From contig CAZLRH010000043.1 in the NCBI GenBank assembly GCA_964562015.1, positions 1 through 17,032 on the forward strand: a stretch of DNA of 17,032 bases. The letters run 5' to 3'. Numbering within the stretch: the first letter of the stretch is position 1; each line of letters starts with the position of its first letter. The DNA comes from CAZLRH01 sp964562015. GTDB lineage: Bacteria; Verrucomicrobiota; Verrucomicrobiia; Opitutales; JABDGR01. A model generated the notes under the pieces. That model did no database searches and was not told the DNA's origin. It worked only from the letters and a program-made list of their open reading frames with translations. Position numbers and translations under genes: made by a program. Positions 1-7,140 of this stretch are shown piece by piece.

Positions 1-934
1 CTTTGCCGGTCTCGAGGTTTTTCACCGGCTGGTTGCCGCCGCGGTGGCCGAACTTTAGTTTAAAAGTCTGCGCGCCGAGGGCGTGAGTGATGATTTGATG
101 GCCGAGGCAGATGCCGAAAATGGGATAGTGCGGCAGCAAATCGCGCACGGTCTGGTGGGCGTAATCGAGCGCGGCCGGGTCGCCGGGGCCGTTCGAGAGA
201 AACACGGCGTCGGGCTGGAATTCCTTTACCTGCGCGGCCGTGGCGGTCGCGGGCATGACGGTGACGTCGAACCCGTGATAAACGAGTTTCCGTAAAATGG
301 AGCGCTTGGCGCCGTAATCGAACGCGGCGACCTTGTAGCGCCGGCGGGTCAGGTGCGGGGCTTGGAGGCGGGTGCCCGCCACGGTGAAGGGCTGGTCTTC
401 ATCGTTTTCCGGCTTAAACACAAAAGGCGCCTTGCAGGTCACGTCCTTGACGTAGTCTACGCCGAGCAAACCGGCCCAATCGCGCGCCCGGCGCACGGCT
501 TCGGCGTCGCTGATGTCCTCGGTGCTCAGACAGGACTTCAAGGCGCCGGTGACGCGGATTTTCTTGGTGATGGCACGGGTGTCCACACCTTCCAGGCCGG
601 GAATGTCATAGGCCTTGAGATAGGAGTCGAGGTCCTGGCGGCTGCGCCAACTGCTGGCGACGGGGCTGAGTTCGCGCACGACAAAACCGGCGGCCTTCGG
701 GCTGTCGCTCTCGCTGTCAAAGGGATTGATGCCGTAGTTGCCGATTTGCGGCGCGGTCATCGTGACGATTTGGGCGAAGTAGGACGGGTCGGTGAGGATC
801 TCCTGGTAGCCCGTCATGCTGGTGTTGAAGACGGCTTCGCCGACGACGGTTTTCCGTGCGCCGAAAGCCGGCCCGCGATAGACGCTGCCGTCCTCAAAAG
901 CGAGCACACCCTGCCCGGTGGAAGTATTGGCCAT
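1..934 (-). CDS. carA: Carbamoyl-phosphate synthase small (glutaminase) subunit, C-terminus cut by window edge
   Basis: CarA hydrolyses glutamine and passes ammonia to the large subunit CarB, giving carbamoyl phosphate for pyrimidine and arginine synthesis in the cytoplasm. I translated the minus strand from the ATG at 934: 311 codons are present and the gene runs off the left edge. The N-terminal CPSase_sm_chain domain (about residues 7-140) shows GEAVFNTSMTGYQEILTDPSY, a family hallmark. The class I glutamine amidotransferase domain starts near residue 199; it shows FLSNGPGDP (245-253) and the nucleophile elbow GICLGHQ with Cys276. FGHRGGNQPV (295-304) also matches CarA. The His-Glu part of the catalytic triad lies outside the window. 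Its start is 98 bp downstream of the hybrid kinase stop on the same strand, so read-through from the signalling operon is possible but unproven. No Shine-Dalgarno is visible before the ATG. Confidence 0.96.
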   Translation of the reverse strand, partial: MANTSTGQGVLAFEDGSVYRGPAFGARKTVVGEAVFNTSMTGYQEILTDPSYFAQIVTMTAPQIGNYGINPFDSESDSPKAAGFVVRELSPVASSWRSRQDLDSYLKAYDIPGLEGVDTRAITKKIRVTGALKSCLSTEDISDAEAVRRARDWAGLLGVDYVKDVTCKAPFVFKPENDEDQPFTVAGTRLQAPHLTRRRYKVAAFDYGAKRSILRKLVYHGFDVTVMPATATAAQVKEFQPDAVFLSNGPGDPAALDYAHQTVRDLLPHYPIFGICLGHQIITHALGAQTFKLKFGHRGGNQPVKNLETGK

Positions 935-1032
935 GAGCGCAAGCATTAAGCGTTCGCGCCCGCCGGACGCAATGCAATTTCGCAGTTGCGAGCGCAAGAA
1001 TATCCAACTGGTTTGGCGCGAACCCGAGCCGG

Positions 1033-2583
1033 TTAATTGGCGTCCAGCATCTCGCGTACTTTGTGGGCCAGCGCCGCCGACGTATAGGGCTTGGCCATGA
1101 ATTCAACTCCGGCTCCCAGATTTTCCGGGGAGGTCGCCGCCACGTCCGTGTAGCCCGAGGTGAAAAGGAATTTGAGGTCGGGATAGGTGGCGGTCAGCCA
1201 TTGGGCCATCACCAAGCCACCCATGAGCGGCATGACCATATCGCTGATCACCAATCGAATGGGTGCGCCGAGGTGCGCCCGCGCGACCTGCAAGGCCTCC
1301 TGCCCGTTCGCCGCGGACAACACGTCGTAACCGTGAGCTTCCATGACCCCGCAAGCGAGGTGTTTTACGGCCGGCTCGTCATCCACCACGAGCAAGGTCT
1401 CGGTGCCCATCAACAAGTGCCCGTTCTGCGCGGGCTTGGCCGCCTCGAACTGCCCGTGTGGAACGCGCGGAAAATAGACGTTGAAAGTTGTGCCCTGCCC
1501 AAGTTGGCTGGATACGCTGATGTGGCCGCCGCACTGCTGGACAATCGTCTGGCAGGTGGCCAAACCGAGGCCTGTCCCCTTGCCAAGCGGCTTCGTCGTG
1601 AAAAAGGCCTCAAAGATGTGGGCTTTGACTTCGTCCGTCATGCCATCACCCGTGTCGGCGACACTAAGCAAAAGGTGGTCACCCACCCGGGCACCCGGAT
1701 GGGCGCGCACATGGGCCTCGTCGAGCGTGACATTCGTGGTGGCGATGATGAGGCGACCGCCCTTGGGCATCGCGTCCCGGGCGTTGACCACGAGATTCAT
1801 CAGCAGTTGCCCGATGTAGCCGGAGTCGGCCAGGACATGGCCGGTGCGTTTGCCCGGCAGGATGGTCATTTCAATATTTTCGTGGATGAGCCACCGGAGC
1901 ATTTTATCCGTCTCGTCCACCACGCGGCTAAGGTCGAGCACCACGGGTTGCACGGTTTCTTTGCGGCCAAAGACCAGGAGTTGCCGCGTCAGCCCGGCGG
2001 CCCGTTCCGAAGCCCGGCGAATTTCCTCGGTGTATTTTCGCACCGCACTCTGCGGGCCCAGTTTCAGCGTGACCATGTCGATGCAGCCCATGATGATCGC
2101 GAGAATGTTGTTAAAATCGTGGGCGACGCCGGCGGCAAGCTGGCCGATGACGTCCATTTTTTGACCCTCGATAAATTGGGCCTGGAGCCGGCGGCGTTCC
2201 GCTTGCGCCTCCACTTCCTGCATGGCGCGGCGCACGGCCGGCACCAGGCGGGCGAGCCTCGCCTTCAAGACATAATCCGTCGCGCCGCTTTTCAGCGCGT
2301 CAATCGCGCGTTCCTCGCCCATCGTTCCCGTAACGAGGATGAAAGGCACATTTGGCCAGTGCGTGCGCACAAATTCCAGGGCGGCCAAACCGTCAAAGCC
2401 CGGCAGAGAATAATCCGACAACACCACGTCAATCACGCCCGTGGCCAGCGCCGCCTCAAACTCTTCGCGAATTTGCACGCGAGTGATTACGACACCAATG
2501 CCACCAGCCTCGAGGGCCAACTGCACGAGCATGGCGTCGTTGGCGTCGTCCTCCAGATGCAGGATGTGTAGCGAGGTTTTCAT
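1033..2583 (-). CDS. Hybrid sensor histidine kinase: REC-HisKA-HATPase_c-REC, no sensor or DNA-binding domain
   Basis: This 516-residue protein starts with a receiver domain (residues 5-120) with acidic pair D12/D13, phospho-acceptor D57 in VLSDYSLPG and K107. A linker helix follows, then a HisKA domain with H155 in GVAHDFNNIL, the class typical of REC-linked hybrids. The HATPase_c domain has N267 in NARDA, G1 box DTGDG (310-314) and G2 box GKGTGLGL (334-341). A C-terminal receiver (about 396-514) has D401/D402, D448, T475 and K498. No membrane segment is seen, so it should be cytoplasmic and fed by phosphotransfer or partner proteins. The start lies 9 bp after the stop of the response regulator gene, which implies one transcript. 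The output is unclear because no effector domain is present. A role as relay or phosphatase hub between the kinase and regulator upstream is inference. Confidence 0.93.
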   Translation of the reverse strand: MKTSLHILHLEDDANDAMLVQLALEAGGIGVVITRVQIREEFEAALATGVIDVVLSDYSLPGFDGLAALEFVRTHWPNVPFILVTGTMGEERAIDALKSGATDYVLKARLARLVPAVRRAMQEVEAQAERRRLQAQFIEGQKMDVIGQLAAGVAHDFNNILAIIMGCIDMVTLKLGPQSAVRKYTEEIRRASERAAGLTRQLLVFGRKETVQPVVLDLSRVVDETDKMLRWLIHENIEMTILPGKRTGHVLADSGYIGQLLMNLVVNARDAMPKGGRLIIATTNVTLDEAHVRAHPGARVGDHLLLSVADTGDGMTDEVKAHIFEAFFTTKPLGKGTGLGLATCQTIVQQCGGHISVSSQLGQGTTFNVYFPRVPHGQFEAAKPAQNGHLLMGTETLLVVDDEPAVKHLACGVMEAHGYDVLSAANGQEALQVARAHLGAPIRLVISDMVMPLMGGLVMAQWLTATYPDLKFLFTSGYTDVAATSPENLGAGVEFMAKPYTSAALAHKVREMLDAN

Positions 2584-2592
2584 CGCGAAGGC

Positions 2593-3081
2593 TCAGGGGG
2601 TGGAAGTGACGAGCGCATGCTGAATCATGGGGGTGTTGCCCTTGGCTGAATGCGGCGGAGACTCGTTGCACGACACCCAAAACACGCCGACCTCCCGCAC
2701 CGCCTTCATGAATTGACCGAAATCCACGGGCTTGACCACGTAGGCATTGACCCCGAGGTTGTAGCACTCGACCAAATCCGGCGTTTCGCGGGAAGAAGTC
2801 AGCACGACGACCGGGATCATTTTGAGTTGCGGGTCACTCTTGACGGCGCGCAGCACTTCAATGCCGTCCACTTTGGGCATCTTGAGGTCCAGCATCACCA
2901 CGACCGGATTCCCCGTGGTGCGCCCGGCGAACTTGCCGCGGCAGTAGAGGTAATCCAGCGCCTCTTCGCCGTTGTGCACGACAAAGACTTTGTTGGCCAG
3001 GTGGTACTCCTCCAGGGCGGACAGGGTCAGCTCCTCGTCGCGCGGATCGTCCTCCGCAATCAAAATATGTTTAATATTCAT
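2593..3081 (-). CDS. Single-domain response regulator, Rcp1-like
   Basis: This 162-residue protein is one CheY-like receiver domain and nothing else. The acidic pair D11/D12 is in LIAEDDPRD, the phospho-acceptor is D65 in VMLDLKMPK, the switch Thr is T95 in VVLTSS, and the conserved Lys is K117 in VVKPVDF. The long loop before the phospho-Asp strand (DYLYCRGKFAGRTTGNP) is typical of Rcp1-type regulators that serve phytochrome-like kinases. About 30 residues follow the receiver, rich in Ser, Pro and Asn, with no DNA-binding motif. The ATG directly abuts the kinase stop codon (TAA then ATG on the minus strand), so translation is very likely coupled to the kinase gene. A GGAG about 10 nt upstream could serve as ribosome site. 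The likely job is to carry phosphate from the PAS kinase to the downstream hybrid or to another target. Confidence 0.94.
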   Translation of the reverse strand: MNIKHILIAEDDPRDEELTLSALEEYHLANKVFVVHNGEEALDYLYCRGKFAGRTTGNPVVVMLDLKMPKVDGIEVLRAVKSDPQLKMIPVVVLTSSRETPDLVECYNLGVNAYVVKPVDFGQFMKAVREVGVFWVSCNESPPHSAKGNTPMIQHALVTSTP

Positions 3082-5163
3082 TTAGATTTCGCTCCGTTTC
3101 GGAATGGAGAAGTAAAAGGTCGCCCCGGCATCCACCGCGCCCTCGGCCCAGGTGCGCCCGCCATGGCGGAGAATGATGCGTTGGACGTTGGCCAGGCCGA
3201 TGCCCGTGCCCTCGAACTCATCGTGGCTGTGCAGGCGCTGAAAGACGCCGAAAAGCTTCGAGGCGTACTTGGGGTTGAACCCGGCGCCATTGTCGCGAAT
3301 GAAGCACACGGTCTCGCCCGGCTGGTCGGGGGCGGCGCCGATTTCAATGCTGGCGGCCACGCGCCCGGCCGTGAATTTGATCGCATTGGAAATCAAGTTC
3401 ACCAAAACCATGCGCAGCAAGGAACGATCAGCCAGCACGACTGGGAGCGGATGAATCTTCCAAGCCAGGGTGCGCGCCTGTGTCTCCACCTCAAAATCAC
3501 CCAGGGCCTCCCGCACCAGGGCGGTCAGATCCACCTCGGTCTTGACCAATTCGGCGCGCCCGACGCGGGAGAAGGCCAGCAGGTCGTCAATCAACGTGCC
3601 CATCCGGGTCGCGGCCTGGGCAATCGTGCTCAAGTGCCGGAGGTTTTTTTCGGAAAGCGTGGCTCCGGCGTCTTTTTGCAACAGGTCCACAAACCCCAGG
3701 ACGTGGCGTAACGGCGCCCGCAAGTCGTGGGACACGGAATAGCTGAACGCCTGCAATTCCTTGTTGGCGTCTTCCAACTGCGCGGTGCGTTCGGCCACTC
3801 TTTGTTCGAGGTTCTCGTTGAGCTGGCGAATCTTGTTTTCCGATTGTTTGCGCTCAGTAATGTCGAGCATGAAGCTCACGCCTTCGTCCGGATTGTCGTC
3901 AAAGCCGGCAGAGCCGATGATAATCGGCACGCGTGTGCCATCCTGGCGGAACAATTCCTTTTCATAGGAGGCGCACACGCCCTTGGCGGCGATTTCCGCC
4001 AAAGCGCGGCGGTCCAACTCGGTGTATTCCGGCGGGGTCAGGGTCGTCCAGCCCAGGCGCTTGGCCTCCAAGTCCTCGCGGCTGTAGCGAACCAGCCGCA
4101 AAAAGGCGTCGTTGGCCTCGGTAATCTCGCCGTTGGTCTTCCAGTAGATCATCCCCTGAGCATTGGAATTCATCAGGCGGCGGAAGCGGGCTTCCGTCTT
4201 TTTACGCTCCGTGATGTTGCGGATGTTGCATTGAATGAGGCGCAACTCATCCACGAAATACGCATTGGTGATAAATTCCACTTCCACGCGCCGGCCATCC
4301 TTGGTCTCCAGCGGCAGGCCTTCGTAGTGGAGGCGGTCCTTGTGCTGCAATTCGGTGAAAACGATTTTGGAGGCGGCGGTGCCCTTGAAGGGACCGATTT
4401 CCCAGAGTTTTTTGCCCAGGAATTCTTCCTGCGAGTAACCGAGCAAATCTTTCATGAAGGGGTTGGCGTCCACCACTTGGGCGGTATCGGCATTAAGAAT
4501 GAGGATGCCGTCCTGGGCGGTCTCAAACAGCCGCCGGTAGCGCAGTTCGGAGGCGAGAATGGCCTGCACGCTGCGCGCTTCGGCTTGCTCGGTGCGGGCG
4601 TTCGCCTCGTCCGTGCGCGTCTTGGCCTGATCGGAGCGGAGGTTCGCGGCGTTCATCCGCGTGGTGGCCTGGTCGGTGCGCAAGTTGGCTTCGTCGGTGC
4701 GCGTATTGGCCTGGCTGGTCAGGACCTTGGCCTGATCCGTGCGGGCATTGGCCTCGTTCATCTGCGTCTCGGCCTGACCCGTGCGAAGATTGGCTTCGTC
4801 GGTGCGCGTGTTGGCCTGAGTGGTCAGCGCCTTGGCTTGATCCGTGCGGGTATTGGCTTCATCGGTCCGGGTATTCGCCTCGTCCGTGCGCGTGTTGGCC
4901 TGGGTGGCGCGGGCATTGGCTTCGTCCGTCCGGGTGTTGGCCTGCGTGGTGCGCGCCTCCGCCTGCTCGGTGCGCGCATCGGCCTGCTTGGTGCGGGAGT
5001 TGGCTTGGTCGGTGCGGGTTTCGGCCTGCTCAACCTGCGTATTGCGGCCTGGGGCGTCAGGCTGCTGGTCGCGAAGGGGGAGGCCTGGTTTGGGCGAGCT
5101 ATCCGGAGTAAAGCGTGGTTCAACGGGCGGGTTGGGCAACAGAGGAGGATTCGCGGAATTCAC
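3082..5163 (-). CDS. PAS-PAS sensor histidine kinase with long N-terminal heptad-repeat coiled coil
   Basis: This is a 693-residue soluble kinase. Residues 1-42 are Pro-rich. Residues 43-203 are 23 heptads of the type R-T-D-Q/E-A-N-T with Ala at the fifth position of every unit, giving a charged, Asn/Thr-rich rod. PAS1 spans about 208-318 and ends in NITERKK. PAS2 spans about 325-440 and ends in DITERKQ. A coiled-coil linker (QLNENLEQRVAERTAQLE) leads to HisKA with H479 in SYSVSHDLRAPLRHV, of the phytochrome-kinase type. HATPase_c shows N593 in NLISNAIKF, G1 box DNGAG (624-628) and G2 box GTGIGL (652-657). No GAF or PHY domain and no membrane span is seen, so the signal is unknown. The start is GTG; an in-frame TAA lies four codons upstream and no Met codon occurs before residue 135, so this start is well constrained. 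It is first in a three-gene operon. Confidence 0.93.
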   Translation of the reverse strand: MNSANPPLLPNPPVEPRFTPDSSPKPGLPLRDQQPDAPGRNTQVEQAETRTDQANSRTKQADARTEQAEARTTQANTRTDEANARATQANTRTDEANTRTDEANTRTDQAKALTTQANTRTDEANLRTGQAETQMNEANARTDQAKVLTSQANTRTDEANLRTDQATTRMNAANLRSDQAKTRTDEANARTEQAEARSVQAILASELRYRRLFETAQDGILILNADTAQVVDANPFMKDLLGYSQEEFLGKKLWEIGPFKGTAASKIVFTELQHKDRLHYEGLPLETKDGRRVEVEFITNAYFVDELRLIQCNIRNITERKKTEARFRRLMNSNAQGMIYWKTNGEITEANDAFLRLVRYSREDLEAKRLGWTTLTPPEYTELDRRALAEIAAKGVCASYEKELFRQDGTRVPIIIGSAGFDDNPDEGVSFMLDITERKQSENKIRQLNENLEQRVAERTAQLEDANKELQAFSYSVSHDLRAPLRHVLGFVDLLQKDAGATLSEKNLRHLSTIAQAATRMGTLIDDLLAFSRVGRAELVKTEVDLTALVREALGDFEVETQARTLAWKIHPLPVVLADRSLLRMVLVNLISNAIKFTAGRVAASIEIGAAPDQPGETVCFIRDNGAGFNPKYASKLFGVFQRLHSHDEFEGTGIGLANVQRIILRHGGRTWAEGAVDAGATFYFSIPKRSEI
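4555..5037 (-). repeat. 21-bp coding repeat array (23 heptads) inside the PAS kinase gene
   Basis: Twenty-three consecutive 7-codon units encode variants of RTDEANT, RTDQAKA and RTEQAEA without a frame shift. A higher-order copy is visible. Codons 106-140 (4744-4848) and codons 141-175 (4639-4743) form a 35-codon super-repeat, both opening RTDQAK(A/V) LT(T/S)QANT RTDEANL. The array therefore grew both by single heptads and by a five-heptad block. Alanine at heptad position 5 is the only invariant residue. Confidence 0.9.
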
Positions 5164-5206
5164 GCCGAGAGATTAACCCTAACAGTGCCGCTCAACCATG
5201 GGGTAT

Positions 5207-5252
5207 GTCCCTACCACCATGACGCTTAGGCACTCTTACGCCCGATAGGGAC
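5207..5252. promoter_or_regulatory. Inverted repeat upstream of the PAS kinase operon
   Basis: GTCCCTA (5207-5213) and TAGGGAC (5246-5252) form a perfect 7-bp inverted repeat with a 32-nt spacer, 44-89 bp upstream of the kinase GTG start. It lies in the 126-bp gap between arsR and the signalling operon, where the operon promoter should be. I could not assign clear -35/-10 boxes. It may be a paired binding site or a leader hairpin; function is unknown. Confidence 0.3.
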
Positions 5253-5289
5253 GACGACGGTACCACGACTCTCTGTTTGGCCATTGCTC

Positions 5290-5634
5290 CTACTCAGTGC
5301 GCCGGGCGCGGGCGGCCCGCTTGGGCGCCGTCGGCGCGGTTTCGCCCAAAACCTCGCCCAAGCTTTTCACCAAGGCCGCGGTGCTTTCCGGCTCCATCCA
5401 GTAAAACACGTCGCGGCACATCTTGCGGTAAGTCACGAGGCCAGCCTGGCGCAACACGCGCAAGTGGTGCGAAACCGTGGGTTGCGAGAGGCCGAGGCGG
5501 CCGGCGAGCGAGGAGACGTTGTTGCCGCGTTCGCAATCGGCCTGCCGGGGCAACAGCCGCAGGAGCCGCAGGCGCACGGGGTCGCCGACGGCCCAGAGTT
5601 GCTTGGCCAGATCGCTATTGCGGCGGGTGGGCAT
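5290..5634 (-). CDS. ArsR/SmtB-family winged-helix transcriptional repressor
   Basis: This is a 114-residue winged-helix regulator. The core runs from LWAVGDPVRLRLLRLL through VSSLAGRLGLSQPTVSHHLRVLRQAGLV, whose recognition helix is the clearest ArsR signature, to the wing YRKMCRDVFYWM. The canonical ELCVCDL metal site is missing: the matching segment reads NNVSSLA. Two cysteines, C34 in QADCERG and C73 in RKMCRD, remain as a possible thiol or metal site. The C-terminus is basic (PKRAARARRTE). I chose the ATG at 5634 over an in-frame TTG 21 bp upstream because AGAGG sits 10 nt before it. The gene is divergent from kamA, and a 20-bp palindrome fitting this regulator class lies between them, so self-regulation and control of kamA are plausible. 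The ligand cannot be read from sequence. Confidence 0.9.
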   Translation of the reverse strand: MPTRRNSDLAKQLWAVGDPVRLRLLRLLPRQADCERGNNVSSLAGRLGLSQPTVSHHLRVLRQAGLVTYRKMCRDVFYWMEPESTAALVKSLGEVLGETAPTAPKRAARARRTE

Positions 5635-5761
5635 GGTGGAGGTTCCTCTATTCAAGGCCTTTCTGGCCGAGAGACAATTTTAATCGCCGGTGGAGGGCGG
5701 CTGGGCCGGGCGAGCACAAGCGGCTACCGCCGCGTGGGGCCAAGACCCCCCAAGGGAAAAC

Positions 5762-5789
5762 TTGACCTTTCGGCGAAAGTACACATAGT
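5762..5789 (+). promoter_or_regulatory. Candidate sigma-70-type promoter for kamA
   Basis: TTGACC (5762-5767) and CATAGT (5784-5789) are separated by 16 bp and match the -35/-10 consensus at 5 of 6 and 4 of 6 positions. The predicted start of transcription, near 5796, would fall at the edge of the ArsR-type palindrome at 5798-5817, a position suited to repression. Confidence 0.35.
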
Positions 5790-5797
5790 CCATTGAA

Positions 5798-5817
5798 GAA
5801 TTCATATATTTGAATTC
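5798..5817. promoter_or_regulatory. Palindromic operator candidate, ArsR type
   Basis: GAATTCA (5798-5804), six AT bases, then TGAATTC (5811-5817): perfect 7-bp arms around an AT-only centre. ArsR/SmtB proteins commonly bind AT-rich palindromes with ATTCA/TGAAT-like half-sites. It lies in the 235-bp divergent region between arsR and kamA. The rest of that region is GC-rich and shows nothing else I can name. Confidence 0.55.
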
Positions 5818-5869
5818 ATCTATACATTATCGGTCCCGCTTCATCAAGGACAACTGTCGGCCTTTCCTT

Positions 5870-7069
5870 ATGTATCCCCACGATCATCCTTCGCTTTGGC
5901 GCCGGGGCCAGGGCCATTGGGCCGGCGTGCCGGCTGAGCAATGGAACGACTGGCGTTGGCAATTGCAGAACCGCGTCCTCACCCTCGAGCAGCTGGAAAA
6001 GTATGTGGACCTGACGCCCGAGGAACGCGCCGGTTGCGCGCACGCCAAGGACAAGCTCGCCCTGGCCATCACGCCGCATTTTTTCAATCTGATTGACGGG
6101 GCGGATCCCGACTGCCCCATCCGCCGCCAGGTGGTGCCGCGCGGCGGCGAACTCATCATTTCGCCCGAGGAACGCCTCGACCCTGTAGGCGAGGAAACCC
6201 ACATGCCAGTGCCCGGGCTCGTGCATCGCTATCCGGACCGGGTGCTGTTTCTGGTGACGGATCGGTGTGCGGCCTACTGCCGTTATTGTACCCGGAGTCG
6301 TCTGGTATCGAACGCACAGAACTATGATTTTCACCCGGAATTTGAATCGGGCCTGAAATACATCGAGGAACACACGGAAGTGCGCGACGTGCTGCTCAGC
6401 GGCGGCGACCCGCTGCTGCTGGCCGACAACAAGCTGGATTATTTGCTAGGGCGGCTGCGGGCGATTCCGCATGTGGAGTTCGTGCGCATCGGCTCGCGGG
6501 TGCCGGTGTTTTTGCCCCAGCGCATCACGCCGCAACTTTGCGAGATTTTCAAAAAACACGGGCCAATCTGGATGAGCATTCACGTCAACCATCCGCGCGA
6601 GTGCACGGTGGAATTGAAGGAAGCCTGCGACCGGTTGAGCTATGCCGGGGTGCCGTTGGGCAACCAGAGTGTGCTGCTGCGCGGCGTGAACGATGACGCC
6701 GAGACCATGAAGTCTCTGGTCCACCGCCTGCTGCAAATGCGGGTGCGGCCTTACTATTTGTACCAGTGCGATTTGATCACGGGCAGTGCGCACCTGCGCG
6801 TCGATCCGCGCAAGGGCGTGGAAATCATCCGCGCGCTGCGCGGCCACACCACCGGTTACGCGGTGCCGCAGTTCGTCATCGACGCGCCCGGCGGCGGGGG
6901 CAAGGTGCCGCTCAATCCGAATTACGTCGAGCAAATCACCGACGAGGAGGTGGTGCTGCGCAATTTCGCCGACGAATCGTACCGCTATCCCCTGCCCCAG
7001 GCCCGGCGGGAAGAATCTTTAGCCACGAAAAAACACGAAGACGCACGAAGTGTTTGTGGCGTGACTTAA
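5870..7069 (+). CDS. kamA: L-lysine 2,3-aminomutase (radical SAM, PLP enzyme)
   Basis: This enzyme converts L-lysine to L-beta-lysine, using a [4Fe-4S] cluster, SAM and PLP. Numbering is from the ATG at 5870 (399 residues; the clostridial enzyme has 416). The radical SAM motif CAAYCRYC gives C133, C137 and C140. The PLP lysine is K345 in DAPGGGGKVPLNPNY. D301 in YQCDLITG and D338 in VIDAPGG match, in exact spacing, the two aspartates that hold the substrate epsilon-amino group in the clostridial enzyme (D293, D330). That favours KamA over the shorter EpmB family. The N-terminal WNDWRWQLQNR is also typical. An in-frame TTG at 5810 would add 20 atypical residues, so I prefer the ATG, although no Shine-Dalgarno precedes it. 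The last 16 codons lie in an inverted-repeat arm and look added. No beta-lysine acetyltransferase (ablB) is next to it, so an osmolyte role is not shown. Confidence 0.93.
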   Translation: MYPHDHPSLWRRGQGHWAGVPAEQWNDWRWQLQNRVLTLEQLEKYVDLTPEERAGCAHAKDKLALAITPHFFNLIDGADPDCPIRRQVVPRGGELIISPEERLDPVGEETHMPVPGLVHRYPDRVLFLVTDRCAAYCRYCTRSRLVSNAQNYDFHPEFESGLKYIEEHTEVRDVLLSGGDPLLLADNKLDYLLGRLRAIPHVEFVRIGSRVPVFLPQRITPQLCEIFKKHGPIWMSIHVNHPRECTVELKEACDRLSYAGVPLGNQSVLLRGVNDDAETMKSLVHRLLQMRVRPYYLYQCDLITGSAHLRVDPRKGVEIIRALRGHTTGYAVPQFVIDAPGGGGKVPLNPNYVEQITDEEVVLRNFADESYRYPLPQARREESLATKKHEDARSVCGVT

Positions 7070-7140
7070 CGGCTCCGAGCAGGACCGAGCCGGTAAGCCA
7101 TCGAAATCAATTTCGTGCTACTTCGTGTTTTTTCGTGGCT
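7021..7140. repeat. Inverted repeat spanning the 3' ends of kamA and coaC
   Basis: Positions 7021-7040 (AGCCACGAAAAAACACGAAG) are the exact reverse complement of 7121-7140. Extending to 7050 and 7111 gives 27 matches in 30 bp. Each arm holds three ACGAA (or TTCGT) words at exactly 10-bp spacing: 7025, 7035, 7045 and 7112, 7122, 7132. Inside the element are a 6-bp hairpin CGGCTC/GAGCCG (7070-7092), directly after the kamA stop, and the palindrome CGAAAT-CA-ATTTCG (7102-7115). No target duplication is visible at the borders. It resembles dispersed palindromic intergenic repeats. It may also act as a two-way transcription end. Confidence 0.85.

Noticed and set aside
1063..2571. Long plus-strand open frame opposite the hybrid kinase gene
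   Set aside because: It mirrors the minus-strand gene, whose domains and catalytic residues are complete; the antisense translation resembles no family. GC-rich codon use opens such frames.
3727..5229. Plus-strand frame with Gly/Val/Leu-rich repeats (GLVGARVG type) opposite the PAS kinase
   Set aside because: The repeat pattern is the reverse complement of the heptad array; the kinase on the other strand explains the sequence.
5810..5869. TTG start giving KamA 20 more residues
   Set aside because: The added residues do not look like KamA, and the TTG lies inside the putative operator, close to the predicted transcription start.
5870..7069. EpmB (EF-P lysine aminomutase) as an alternative identity
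   Set aside because: The length, the two substrate aspartates at the exact family spacing and the C-terminal region fit lysine 2,3-aminomutase.
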